A DNA stretch of 38,498 nt from Neisseriaceae bacterium PsAf (GTDB lineage Bacteria; Pseudomonadota; Gammaproteobacteria; Burkholderiales; Neisseriaceae), in assembly GCA_017114885.1 (NCBI GenBank), contig WNLJ01000007.1:1-38498 (forward strand), read 5' to 3'. Numbering within the stretch: the stretch's first letter is position 1; every line of letters starts with the position of its first letter. Both the position numbers and the translations under genes were made by a program. The notes under the pieces were generated by a model. The model was not told where the DNA came from and made no database searches. It saw only the letters and a program-made list of their open reading frames with translations. This document shows, piece by piece, positions 27,003 to 38,181 of this stretch.

Positions 27003-30000
27003 ATGTCTAAGTTTTTTATTAATCGACCTATTTTCGCGTGGGTAATTGCAATATTCGTTATTATTGCTGGAGTGGTCTCTTACTACTCTATTCCTAGAGA
27101 ACAATATCCAAGTATTGCCTCTCCTGCTGTTTCTGTACAAATTACTTATCCTGGTGCAACTGCACAATCTATTGATGAAAATGTTATTAATGTAATTGAA
27201 AATGAATTAATTGGTATTGAGGGATTAGATCACACCACTACCACTTCTGATAATACTGGTTCAGGAACTATCGAAGCTGTTTTTAAACCTGGCACGGATA
27301 TTAATATTGCTCAAGTAGAAGTACAAAACAGAATTACCTCGGCTGAAAGAAAAATACCAAATAGTGTCCGTGATAATGGGATTATGGTGCGTAAAAGTGC
27401 TCATAGCTTCTTAAAAGTAATCTCTTTTTCAGTTGAAAACAATCCAAATTTCACCAATGAAGATTTAGGTGATTGGTTATCCAGAGTGATCGTACCCCAA
27501 CTATCTAGAATTGACGGCGTGGGAAATGTGCAACTATTTGCCGCACCAAGAGCGATGAGAATTTGGTTGGATCCAGTTAAAATGCAGTCACTGGATATCT
27601 CTACTTTACAAGTTCAACAAGCCATTCGAAGTCAAAATATTTATGTGACTGCAGGTTCTCTAGGTGCTTCTCCTATGCTGGTCGAGCAAAAAACACTAGC
27701 CAGTGTGAGTGTGCCCACTATTTTGGAATCAAAAGAAGATTTTGAAAATATTGTTATTAAACAAGGACAAAATAATGAAATTATTCGTCTAAAAGACATT
27801 GCTCGAGTGAATTTAGGTATTAGTAGTTATGTGTTTAGTTCCATGTCTAATGGTAAGTACAATGTTGACGTAATGATCGAAAAAACAGCTGACGGTAATG
27901 CGATTGCCACTGCTGACGCTATTGATAAAACATTGCAGGAATTAAAGCCTTCTTTTCCTTCTGGTGTGAAATATAACATCCCTTATGATACTTCGACTTT
28001 CGTAAAGGCCTCTATTAGTAAAGTTCAAAAAACATTAATTGAAGCCTTTATTTTAGTAGCTATTGTGATGATATTATTCTTACATCACATTAGATACGCT
28101 ATTATCCCCATGATTGTCGTCCCTATTTCAATTCTTGGTGCCAATACAGCTTTACTCTCCTTGGGAATGTCTATTAATATTTTAACCATGTTTGCAATGG
28201 TCCTCGTGATCGGTATTGTGGTCGACGATGCCATTGTCGTAGTAGAAAACGTGGAACGGATTATGAAAGAAGAAGGTCTACCACCTAAAGAGGCTACCAT
28301 TAAAGCAATGGGGCAAATTTCAGGGGCAATTGTTGGTATTACCCTAATTCTTGTTTCTGTATTTTTACCAATGTCTTTATTTCAAGGAGCTACTGGTAAT
28401 ATTTATAAGCAATTTTCAGTGGTAATGACGGTATCTATTGCCGTATCGGGTTTCATGGCCTTAACTTTAACACCTGCTTTATGTGCAACTATATTAAAAC
28501 CAACTACTAAAAAAGATGAGGATCCAAACTTACCTAATCCTAATCAAAAAGGAAATATATTTAACAGAATTGCCCTAACCTTTGAAAAAAGATTTTCTTG
28601 GTTGTCTGACCGATATGTACGTTCCGTGACGACAGTCACTAAAATGAAAAGTCTTATGGCTTTATTATACTTTGCTATCATCGCGTTGGTTACTGTTAGA
28701 TTTTATTTCTTGCCTTCTGGATTCTTACCTAACGAAGACCAAAATGTATTAATTTTAATTAGCCAATTAGATAATAAATCCAATATTAAAGACACTGAAG
28801 CAGTGATGAAAAAATATACAGATTATATGTTAAGTCAAGATGAAGTAGATAAATTTACTGCTATTTCAGGTTATAGTATTATGGGACGAGGTGAAAACTA
28901 TGGGTTGGCTTTCGTTACCTTAAAAGACTGGAATGAACGACCTAAAAAATCACAAAGCTCTTTTAGCTTAGCTCAAAAATATCAAATGATGCTTCTTCAA
29001 GATAAATCTGCTTTAAGTTTTATTGTAAACCCTCCGGCTATTCCCGAGTTGGGTATGAGTGATCAATTAGAAATCGTTATTCAAGATAGAGCTGAATTGG
29101 GTTATGATGCGCTTGAAAAAGCCAGACTAGCAGTTATGGGTACCATGATGTCACCACAATATGCCAACAAAGTTACTTCTCCGCAACCTAATGGTAAAGC
29201 CAAGCACACTGTCATGAAAATTAATATTGATAAAGATTTAATGACAGGAAACAATGTACAGCTACAATCGGTACAACACGCACTAGCGACTTATTTGGGT
29301 TCTTTATATGTCAATGACTTCCCATATAAAGGTAAAATGCAACCTGTTATTGTGCAAGCTGACGCTGATGCTCGTAAAAATGCAGAAGATGCTATGAATT
29401 TAAATATACCAAATCAATATGGTAAACAAATTCCTCTATCTACTTTTGCAACTTATGAATGGACTTCTGAAGCCGCAGAGGTGAGGCGTTATAATGGTTT
29501 CAATTCATTATCACTAAAATTTAGGCCTGTTAATGGTAGTGGGACAGCTATTAAGGCAATGGAAGAGATTGCAACTCTATCATTACCTAAAGGCTTTGGT
29601 TATGAATGGACTGGTATCGCTTCTGATGAAAAAAAGTCAGGTAATGAGTCTACTTTACTTTACTTACTCTCCATGATTGCAGTCTTCTTATGTTTGGCAG
29701 CTCTATATGAAAGTTGGTCTTTACCTTTAGCTGTTATTCTAGTGATTCCTTTGGGTATTTTCGGTATAATCGTAGGCGCTTATTTAAAAGGACTGCCTAA
29801 TGATATTTACTTTAAGATTGGCATGATTACCATCATGGGCTTATCCGCAAAGAATGCGATTCTGATTGTAGAATTTGCTAAAGACTTATATGAAGAAGGT
29901 AGAACACCTATCGAGGCTGCTATTGAAGCTGCAAGATTAAGATTTCGTCCTATTATCATGACTTCATTTGCCTTTATTGCTGGGGTAATTCCTCTTATGC

Positions 30001-30182
30001 TATCTTCTGGAGCTAGTTCTGGAGCACAAAGAGAAATTGGTTCTGTGGTATTCTTCGGTATGTTAATTGGTACATTCTTAGCTATTTATTTTGTACCTTC
30101 TTTCTATGTACTTGTACAAAGAAATCATAAACAAGATGAGAAAACGAACAATGATAAACAATTTGAAAATGTTGGAAATTAA
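27003..30182 (+). CDS. mtrD: RND multidrug efflux pump, inner-membrane subunit (MtrD/AcrB type)
   Basis: A 1059-residue proton-driven drug exporter of the HAE1 family with twelve membrane helices and two large periplasmic loops (about residues 30-335 and 560-870). The proton relay is present: D408-D409 in IGIVVDDAIVVVEN and K950 in MGLSAKNAILIVEF. The N-terminus MSKFFINRPIFAWVIAI is typical. AGAG SD precedes the start. It forms a tripartite pump with the adaptor upstream (165-bp gap) and the channel downstream (19-bp gap). Confidence 0.94.
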   Translation: MSKFFINRPIFAWVIAIFVIIAGVVSYYSIPREQYPSIASPAVSVQITYPGATAQSIDENVINVIENELIGIEGLDHTTTTSDNTGSGTIEAVFKPGTDINIAQVEVQNRITSAERKIPNSVRDNGIMVRKSAHSFLKVISFSVENNPNFTNEDLGDWLSRVIVPQLSRIDGVGNVQLFAAPRAMRIWLDPVKMQSLDISTLQVQQAIRSQNIYVTAGSLGASPMLVEQKTLASVSVPTILESKEDFENIVIKQGQNNEIIRLKDIARVNLGISSYVFSSMSNGKYNVDVMIEKTADGNAIATADAIDKTLQELKPSFPSGVKYNIPYDTSTFVKASISKVQKTLIEAFILVAIVMILFLHHIRYAIIPMIVVPISILGANTALLSLGMSINILTMFAMVLVIGIVVDDAIVVVENVERIMKEEGLPPKEATIKAMGQISGAIVGITLILVSVFLPMSLFQGATGNIYKQFSVVMTVSIAVSGFMALTLTPALCATILKPTTKKDEDPNLPNPNQKGNIFNRIALTFEKRFSWLSDRYVRSVTTVTKMKSLMALLYFAIIALVTVRFYFLPSGFLPNEDQNVLILISQLDNKSNIKDTEAVMKKYTDYMLSQDEVDKFTAISGYSIMGRGENYGLAFVTLKDWNERPKKSQSSFSLAQKYQMMLLQDKSALSFIVNPPAIPELGMSDQLEIVIQDRAELGYDALEKARLAVMGTMMSPQYANKVTSPQPNGKAKHTVMKINIDKDLMTGNNVQLQSVQHALATYLGSLYVNDFPYKGKMQPVIVQADADARKNAEDAMNLNIPNQYGKQIPLSTFATYEWTSEAAEVRRYNGFNSLSLKFRPVNGSGTAIKAMEEIATLSLPKGFGYEWTGIASDEKKSGNESTLLYLLSMIAVFLCLAALYESWSLPLAVILVIPLGIFGIIVGAYLKGLPNDIYFKIGMITIMGLSAKNAILIVEFAKDLYEEGRTPIEAAIEAARLRFRPIIMTSFAFIAGVIPLMLSSGASSGAQREIGSVVFFGMLIGTFLAIYFVPSFYVLVQRNHKQDEKTNNDKQFENVGN

Positions 30183-30201
30183 AGATTAAAGAAAGAGTTT
30201 T

Positions 30202-31644
30202 ATGGCTATAAAAAACACACTTCATTTAAAAAAACCTGTAAAAACTTCTTTACATGTAATTAGTTTGAGTTTACTTTTAGGGGCATGTACCCTGGCACCA
30301 GAATATCAAAAACCACAAATACAAAGTAATATTCCCCTACCTCCTCCAACGTTGAGCGCTGATGTTCAATTAAGAGCACATCAAATTGGTTGGAAAAACT
30401 ATTTTAAAGATCCACAACTCAAGGCATTAATTGGCATTGGTTTGAAAAACAACTATGAAGTTCAAAAAGCCATGCTTAACTTAAAAAGAGCCAATGCTCA
30501 ATATGGATTGGATATTTATAATTTGATTCCTAACTTTACTTTTGACGGTATTAATAAATCTAGATCAGGACCTATTGACAACAGCTCTAAACAAATTATT
30601 ACACAACAATATTCTTCAGGTTTAGGGGTTACTAACTTTGAATTGGATGTGTACCGCAAATTTGACCAAGGTCAAGCTGCTGGCCATCAATTTAAAGCAA
30701 CTTATTATGATAAGTTAAATTCTGATATTACAATTATTTCCTCTATTGCCAAAAAATATTTTGCAATGCGTATTAATGAAACAGTTTTAAGCAATGCAAA
30801 ACAATCGCTTGAGTATCAAAAGGAATTATATCGAATTCAAGAATTAAGGCATAAAGCAGGTGTTATTTCTACACTGGAATTACTGAATCATCAAAATGCG
30901 CTTGATTCTGCTCAATCCAACTATTTAGATGTTAAAGAAAACTATACAACTAGTGTGAATGAATTGGCCGTTTTAATTGGACAGGCAATTCCTAGCAACT
31001 TACCACCAAGAAATCCTTTAAATCAACAATTTACTTATGCTACTTTCCCTAAAGACGTTCCTGCTGAAGTAATGCTTTATCGCCCAGATATTAGAAGTGC
31101 AGAGGAACGCTTAAAACAAGCCAACGCCCAAATAGGTGTTGCGAGAGCGGCATTTTTTCCAAGAATTACTTTAACAGGTCGTATTAGCACCAACTCTACT
31201 CATTTTGATAAATTATTTAATACAGGAGCTATGAGTTGGAGTGCAGGTCCTGGCGTGACCATCCCTCTTTTTGATATTTTCCCTAATATTACCAATCTTA
31301 AATTATCAAAAATAGCCAAAGAAGAAATGGTGCTTGATTATAATCATGCTATTCAACAAGCCTTTTTTGAAGTAATCACTGCTATCAACGTTTCTGAAAA
31401 ACTAAAATCACAATATGATTTAAGTGAGAAAATAATGCATAATAATCAAAAAGCAAGAGATTTAACTCGTTTAAGATTTAATCAAGGCATTGCTGATAGA
31501 AATGAAATGTTGGATGCTGAAAATCAATTTATTAATAGCCAAAATAGTTTTTTAAATACACAACAAACTAGGTTATTTAATCAAGTTGATTTGTATACTT
31601 CTTTAGGAGGAGGTGTTAACCGCTATAATCCTCAACCTAAATAG
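30202..31644 (+). CDS. mtrE: Outer-membrane efflux channel lipoprotein (MtrE/OprM type)
   Basis: A 480-residue TolC-like channel of the NodT family. Lipobox LLLGAC gives C29, followed by the familiar TLAPEYQKP start. The two outer-membrane-efflux repeats are visible, with VLSN-x-x-x-Q-x-Y-x-x-E-L and YRPDIRSAEERLKQANAQIGVARAAFFP (the hallmark block of this family). It is the last gene of the tripartite operon. No good hairpin terminator is visible downstream, only an AT-rich imperfect repeat. Confidence 0.93.
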   Translation: MAIKNTLHLKKPVKTSLHVISLSLLLGACTLAPEYQKPQIQSNIPLPPPTLSADVQLRAHQIGWKNYFKDPQLKALIGIGLKNNYEVQKAMLNLKRANAQYGLDIYNLIPNFTFDGINKSRSGPIDNSSKQIITQQYSSGLGVTNFELDVYRKFDQGQAAGHQFKATYYDKLNSDITIISSIAKKYFAMRINETVLSNAKQSLEYQKELYRIQELRHKAGVISTLELLNHQNALDSAQSNYLDVKENYTTSVNELAVLIGQAIPSNLPPRNPLNQQFTYATFPKDVPAEVMLYRPDIRSAEERLKQANAQIGVARAAFFPRITLTGRISTNSTHFDKLFNTGAMSWSAGPGVTIPLFDIFPNITNLKLSKIAKEEMVLDYNHAIQQAFFEVITAINVSEKLKSQYDLSEKIMHNNQKARDLTRLRFNQGIADRNEMLDAENQFINSQNSFLNTQQTRLFNQVDLYTSLGGGVNRYNPQPK

Positions 31645-31727
31645 ACATCTCGACCTGAAAATACAACAGGAAATAATGAATTAAATTAAAATCAGAAATT
31701 TTATTTCTTATTCATTTATATCATTTG

Positions 31728-31757
31728 TTGAATTTTTATTGAAAAGTATGTTAGAAT
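31728..31757 (+). promoter_or_regulatory. Sigma-70 promoter of rpmB-rpmG
   Basis: TTGAAT at 31728-31733 and TAGAAT at 31752-31757, 18 bp apart, about 70 bp upstream of rpmB. The position and match fit a constitutive ribosomal-protein promoter. Confidence 0.55.
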
Positions 31758-31829
31758 GCTAGATTATTTTAATCTAAATATATAAAACTATTATATTTTT
31801 AAAGAACAAGTTTTGGGAGTTAATAAATC

Positions 31830-32063
31830 ATGGCTAAAGTATGTGTAGTAACTGGAAAACGTCCTATGACTGGGAACAGTGTTTCTCATGCTCATAACAA
31901 AACCAGACGACGTTTTCTACCAAACTTACAAACTCGTAAGTTTTGGTCTGATAACGAAAATCGCTGGGTTCATTTGAGAGTATCAAATGCAGGCTTAAGA
32001 ATGATTGATAAAGTTGGCATTGATGCTGTATTAAAAGATTTACGTAATCGTGGCGAATTATAA
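31830..32063 (+). CDS. rpmB: 50S ribosomal protein L28
   Basis: A 77-residue L28. The family start [20 protein letters not shown] and the block [13 protein letters not shown] are nearly those of Neisseria L28; [18 protein letters not shown] follows. It lacks the zinc-binding Cys pairs of the other L28 type. GGGAG precedes the ATG. rpmG follows after 17 bp, the usual pair. Confidence 0.97.
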   Translation: MAKVCVVTGKRPMTGNSVSHAHNKTRRRFLPNLQTRKFWSDNENRWVHLRVSNAGLRMIDKVGIDAVLKDLRNRGEL

Positions 32064-32080
32064 ATAAAAAAGGAATCAAT

Positions 32081-32236
32081 ATGCGCGATAAGATAAAATT
32101 AGAGTCATCGGCTGGTACTGGTCATTTCTATACCACAACCAAAAATAAAAAAACAATGACTGGTAAATTTGAAATTAAAAAATTCGATCCAGTTGCTCGT
32201 AAACACGTTATTTATAAAGAAACAAAAATAAAATAA
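32081..32236 (+). CDS. rpmG: 50S ribosomal protein L33
   Basis: A 51-residue L33, [17 protein letters not shown] at the start, then [27 protein letters not shown]. It is the Cys-free form (no CxxC), usual in betaproteobacteria, so it does not bind zinc. AAAAAGGA lies at the right distance before the ATG. It is co-transcribed with rpmB. Confidence 0.97.
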   Translation: MRDKIKLESSAGTGHFYTTTKNKKTMTGKFEIKKFDPVARKHVIYKETKIK

Positions 32237-32283
32237 CTTCATTCAATTAACTTGTTAACTTAAATTAAAAGGAAATAAAATCA

Positions 32284-32871
32284 ATGAAATCACAATTTTT
32301 TAAATGGTTTTTTATTGGATTAGTAGGTCTTTCATTAACTGCTTGTGGTAATAATAAATCTGATGATACCGCTAATAATACCAATTCTAGTAATCAGCAA
32401 AATGTAACTGCTACCACTAATAATAATTCAGCGCCTACCTTATCGCCAGAAAATCAAAAATTAGCCGAAAACTGTGCCAAACAAAATGAAGAAGCGTGTA
32501 AAAAATTAACAGAAAACCTAGTTAAAGAATGTGAAGCTAATAATGCTCAATCATGTGTGGACTCTGCTGTGATCTTTATCCAATTAAATGATGCAGCTGT
32601 TAAGGCTCAAAATAATGATTTAGCAGTTCAGTCTTATAATCTTGCAGTTGGTTCTTTAATTAAAGCGTGTGACTTAAAAAATCAAGGTGCTTGTAATAGC
32701 TTAAAAGAATTAAGTAACAATATATTTAAAAACTTAAAAACTGTTAAAGAACAATGTGAGAACAATAAAAATGCTGATGCTTGTAAAGTTATCAATGAAG
32801 CAAAACAAATCTTAGATAATTCTTGTAAAGCAGGCAGACAACAAGATTGTGATTATTTGAAAGCTTTATAA
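32284..32871 (+). CDS. Cys-pair lipoprotein, founding member of a local three-gene family
   Basis: A 195-residue lipoprotein. Lipobox SLTAC gives C21, then an Asn/Thr-rich linker to about residue 55. The rest has ten Cys in five pairs: C64/C72, C83/C91, C129/C137, C158/C167, C181/C189. Four pairs are spaced C-x7-C (CEANNAQSC, CDLKNQGAC, CKAGRQQDC) and one C-x8-C. This is the spacing of disulfide-stapled Sel1-like repeats in Helicobacter cysteine-rich proteins (Hcp), though the repeats here are more diverged. It is probably an exported, disulfide-rich helical solenoid in the outer membrane or periplasm. Related genes lie at 34513 and 35011. Function is unknown. Confidence 0.65.
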   Translation: MKSQFFKWFFIGLVGLSLTACGNNKSDDTANNTNSSNQQNVTATTNNNSAPTLSPENQKLAENCAKQNEEACKKLTENLVKECEANNAQSCVDSAVIFIQLNDAAVKAQNNDLAVQSYNLAVGSLIKACDLKNQGACNSLKELSNNIFKNLKTVKEQCENNKNADACKVINEAKQILDNSCKAGRQQDCDYLKAL

Positions 32872-32894
32872 TTTTAATTGATTGTAATTTTCTT

Positions 32895-32923
32895 AAAAAG
32901 CGAAGTTTTTTACTTCGCTTTTT
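32895..32923. terminator. Bidirectional terminator abutting pncB
   Basis: A 12-bp perfect stem (32895-32906 with 32912-32923; AAAAAGCGAAGT / ACTTCGCTTTTT) and a TTTTT loop. It immediately touches the pncB stop codon and follows the Cys-pair lipoprotein gene, so it serves both. Confidence 0.92.
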
Positions 32924-34132
32924 TTATGCTTCTTCTGGAATTTCAAAAACACTGCGCAAATAACTTAAGAAGGTATCATCTACTGCCATAGTTTTGCCGG
33001 GACTGTCTGAAATTTTAGCCACAGGTTGTCCATTACAATTCACTAATTTTAAAACAATATTTAAAGGGTCATAGCCTAGATCATTAGTTAAATTAGTACC
33101 AATACCAAAACTGGTCTTAAAACGATCCTTAAATCGTTGATACAAATGCCAAGCTTTTTCAATGGTTAAACCATCACTAAAAGTCAGCATTTTAGTTTTA
33201 GTGAGAATACGAAGTTTTTGATAGTGTTCATATGCTTTTTCACCCCATTCGTATGGATCGCCACTATCATGACGTAATCCATCAAAAAGTTTGGCAAAAT
33301 ATAGGTCAAAATCTCTCAAAAAGGCATCCATCCCAACAACATCAGTCAGAGCAATACCAAGATCTCCTCTATATTCTTGTACCCAACTTTCCAAAGCAGC
33401 TTGTTGGAAGTCTCTCAATCTAACATTTAATGATTGAAATGCCTGCAAGAATTCATGAGCCATTGTCCCAATCGGATGTATGTTAAACGTTTTAGCCATC
33501 AATACATTACTGGTTCCTTTAAAAAGATTAGGCACTGCTTGATTTAAGCTATCAATCACATGCCATTGCCAATTAAAACTAAAGCGTCTTCTGGTACCAA
33601 AATCTGAAAAGATAAAAGGAGAATCATTATCTTGTATTTTTTCTAAATGATGCAAATAAGCGATTTTTTCATCTAATCTTCTCTGCCCTTCTTGCGTATC
33701 ATTAATGACACCTAATTTTCTATAATAAAGTTCACTTATTAATGATAATATAAATATTTCAAAAAACATGGCCTGAATCATCGGCCCTTCTATTGCTATA
33801 TTCAATCTTTTTTCTTTATCAACTGATAAGTGGATAAACCTTCTTTTTAATTGAAATAACTCTAAATAATCAACAAAATCACTTTTAATGAATCTTAATT
33901 TTCGTAAATAATCCAACTCATCTTGTCTAAATTTTAACTCACATAAGTAATCTAACTGTTCTTCTAGCTCATCCATAATCTCACTTAATGGAAAAGCAAC
34001 CTCTCTCCAGTTTCTACATTTGAAGTGATAAACACTATGTGTTTCTGGAAACTGATGCAAAATAACCTGTAGCATGGTAAATTTATATAAATCAGTATCC
34101 AATAGAGAATTAATAATGGGTTTATTATGCAT
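32924..34132 (-). CDS. pncB: Nicotinate phosphoribosyltransferase
   Basis: A 402-residue enzyme that makes nicotinate mononucleotide from nicotinate and PRPP with ATP. The N-terminus [20 protein letters not shown], the block [20 protein letters not shown] and GTMAHEF with the probable phospho-acceptor H226 (about H219 in Salmonella PncB) are all present. The start ATG has GAGGAA 7 nt upstream. It stands alone on its strand between two members of the Cys-pair family. With the nicotinamidase gene at 2401-3036 it forms the NAD salvage route. Confidence 0.95.
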   Translation of the reverse strand: MHNKPIINSLLDTDLYKFTMLQVILHQFPETHSVYHFKCRNWREVAFPLSEIMDELEEQLDYLCELKFRQDELDYLRKLRFIKSDFVDYLELFQLKRRFIHLSVDKEKRLNIAIEGPMIQAMFFEIFILSLISELYYRKLGVINDTQEGQRRLDEKIAYLHHLEKIQDNDSPFIFSDFGTRRRFSFNWQWHVIDSLNQAVPNLFKGTSNVLMAKTFNIHPIGTMAHEFLQAFQSLNVRLRDFQQAALESWVQEYRGDLGIALTDVVGMDAFLRDFDLYFAKLFDGLRHDSGDPYEWGEKAYEHYQKLRILTKTKMLTFSDGLTIEKAWHLYQRFKDRFKTSFGIGTNLTNDLGYDPLNIVLKLVNCNGQPVAKISDSPGKTMAVDDTFLSYLRSVFEIPEEA

Positions 34133-34512
34133 CTGTAATTCCTCATATTATTTTTAATAAATAATATCTAATTTATTAAACCAAAATGACAATGCTCCAT
34201 TCTACACATGTTTGATATTAATATTAAGACAAAAATCTGCAAAATCCTTATTTTATTTATATCTATAAGGCACTTTTATCATCAGTAATCAATCTGGATG
34301 AACTATATAACCATATATGAGTCCTACTAACTATTATAGGTACGGAAACTTAACTCCATATTTTTTATCATTAAATTTAGGTAATTTTTGAATTTAAATT
34401 ATCAATAACTGACTAAAAAACTATACTTAAACTTATACATGGGTTAAAATCTCTTTCGAGAATGATAATCTAACATAATCATGAGCTTATTAACAAAATT
34501 TCAGGAACCTAA
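34133..34512. other. 380-bp divergent intergenic region
   Basis: No gene is seen. It must contain the promoter of pncB (leftward) and that of the Cys-pair pseudogene (rightward). The only site noted is a Fur-like sequence at 34458-34476. The DNA is very AT-rich, and I see no strong hairpin or riboswitch-like structure. Confidence 0.4.
34458..34476 (+). promoter_or_regulatory. Candidate Fur-type site
   Basis: GAGAATGATAATC matches the first 13 bases of the Fur consensus at 12 positions, but the second half does not match (12 of 19 in all). It lies about 40 bp before the Cys-pair pseudogene at 34513. This is weak evidence in AT-rich DNA. Confidence 0.22.
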
Positions 34513-34965
34513 ATGACCAGATTTACAGTAAACTCATATTTAGCTAAATTTGTGTGGCCATTAGTCGTGTGCCATTTGGGCTTTGCCACTAATATTCAAG
34601 ATGAAACTTCTGAAATATCCTATTTAAAGAACAGTGTGGATCAGTGTTTATCTAAAAATAATAACCAAGCATGTGAATCTTTAGTATCTGACCTTGCTGA
34701 TTTATGTGAGAAAAATAATTCTGTCGCTTGTTTAGAACTCGCAAGAATTGGCGTGCTAGGTGTACAAGCATCTATTGATCAGAATGTTGGACAATCTGCT
34801 TTACAATGGTTAAACATTACTTTAGGCGCCACTAAGAGATCATGTGCTTTGGATAACCAAGAAGCCTGAGCTGCTTTAAAAGAAATCCAAGAAAAATTTG
34901 CGACGCAATGTCGAAAGGGAGAAAAGTTTTCTTGCGAAATAACAAAAGCTTTACGAAAACCATAA
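34513..34965 (+). pseudogene. Cys-pair secreted protein interrupted by TGA at a conserved Cys codon
   Basis: The frame starts at ATG 34513 (SD AGGA) with a signal-peptide-like N-terminus (about residues 1-26). Cys pairs are C45/C54, C65/C73 and then C111, whose partner position 119 is a TGA codon at 34867-34869. Behind it the same frame continues for 31 codons (AALKEIQEKFATQC, then the pair C133/C141) to TAA at 34965, and aligns with the intact paralogue at 35011: KRSCALDNQEA-stop-AAL against KRACQLNLPQACTQM. TGA replaces the Cys codon (TGT/TGC) found in both paralogues, a single-base change. A nonsense mutation is the simplest reading. No hairpin resembling a selenocysteine element is evident just after the TGA. 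Confidence 0.7.
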
Positions 34966-35010
34966 AAATATGTTATGAATACGAACGTAGAAATAAAGGA
35001 TTGAAAAATT

Positions 35011-35436
35011 ATGAAAAAATATTTAATGTTGATGACTGCTGTTTTATTAATACCCACTTTTTCATATGCTGATAAAAAGCAAGATGAAGTCAAAGAAGTA
35101 CAAAAGTTAAGTCAATATGATCAAAAGTGTGCTCAATTTGATAAGGCTGCTTGTAAAACTTTATTGACTGAGTTAGGCAAGATGTGTAAAAAATCTAACT
35201 CATTTGCTTGCTTTAGGCTAGGAGAAATCGCTGCCATTAATAGTGAAGTTGCTGCTAAACAGGGTATGACACAGGATTCTGTTCAGTGGTTAGATTTGGC
35301 AGTAGGAAGTACTAAACGTGCTTGTCAATTAAATCTTCCTCAAGCATGCACTCAAATGAGACAATTTAAATCTGATTTCCAAAAATCATGTAAAAAAGGC
35401 GATCAATTTTTCTGTAAAGCTTCCAAATTACTTTAA
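35011..35436 (+). CDS. Cys-pair secreted protein, intact paralogue
   Basis: A 141-residue protein with a Sec signal peptide (MKKYLMLMTAVLLIPTFSYA, cleavage likely after residue 20). The mature part has four C-x7-C pairs: C40/C48, C59/C67, C105/C113 and C127/C135. Between pairs two and three a longer helix-turn region (SVQWLDLAVGSTKRAC) matches SALQWLNITLGATKRSC of the neighbour and SYNLAVGSLIKAC of the lipoprotein at 32284. It is probably an exported helical protein with stapled, degenerate Sel1/Hcp-like repeats. It is not lipidated. GGA precedes the ATG at a long distance. Function is unknown. Confidence 0.68.
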   Translation: MKKYLMLMTAVLLIPTFSYADKKQDEVKEVQKLSQYDQKCAQFDKAACKTLLTELGKMCKKSNSFACFRLGEIAAINSEVAAKQGMTQDSVQWLDLAVGSTKRACQLNLPQACTQMRQFKSDFQKSCKKGDQFFCKASKLL

Positions 35437-35484
35437 TAAAGTTTAATGAAGTATTTTATTTACTTGAAATAAAGACCCCAATTT

Positions 35485-35538
35485 ATTTTAGCTAGTCAAT
35501 CAATCTAATTTAGATTAAAAAGCTAGCTAAAATTTTTT
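35485..35538 (+). terminator. Terminator-like two-level hairpin
   Basis: The arms 35485-35495 (ATTTTAGCTAG) and 35523-35533 (CTAGCTAAAAT) pair over 11 bp, and the loop holds a second small hairpin (AATCTA / TAGATT). A run of six T (35533-35538) follows. It lies 49 bp after the Cys-pair gene and about 50 bp before trhP. Confidence 0.6.
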
Positions 35539-35586
35539 AGTTTATAATATATTGTTCAATATGCTAACAAATAAATATTTAAGATT

Positions 35587-38065
<2,479 letters not shown>

Positions 38066-38181
38066 ACTTTTATTGTTTTAAATTTCTTTTATCATGAGTC
38101 AATTTAAGCAACTTTCCCAATTGTCTTTGAATAAAAATATTAATTAAATCCCTTTTTACGAATGTATTATTGTTATAGCCA

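Noticed and set aside
33001-33020. DNA uptake sequence (CTGTCTGAA, close to one Neisseriaceae dialect)
   Set aside because: A single occurrence inside pncB. None of the terminator hairpins carries an uptake word, and I saw no repeated 10-12-mer of this kind in the window.
34867-34869. Selenocysteine codon as the preferred annotation
   Set aside because: No hairpin with a suitable apical loop lies close behind the TGA, the Cys appears structural rather than catalytic, and one point mutation explains the data. It is kept as a pseudogene, with the alternative noted.
3050-34869. Reassignment of TGA to a sense codon (genetic code 4)
   Set aside because: Trp is encoded by TGG throughout, TGA ends prlC at the expected length, and core genes have no internal TGA.
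38066-38181. Terminator between tgt and the last gene
   Set aside because: The stretch is AT-rich with T-runs but has no stem of useful length or GC content.
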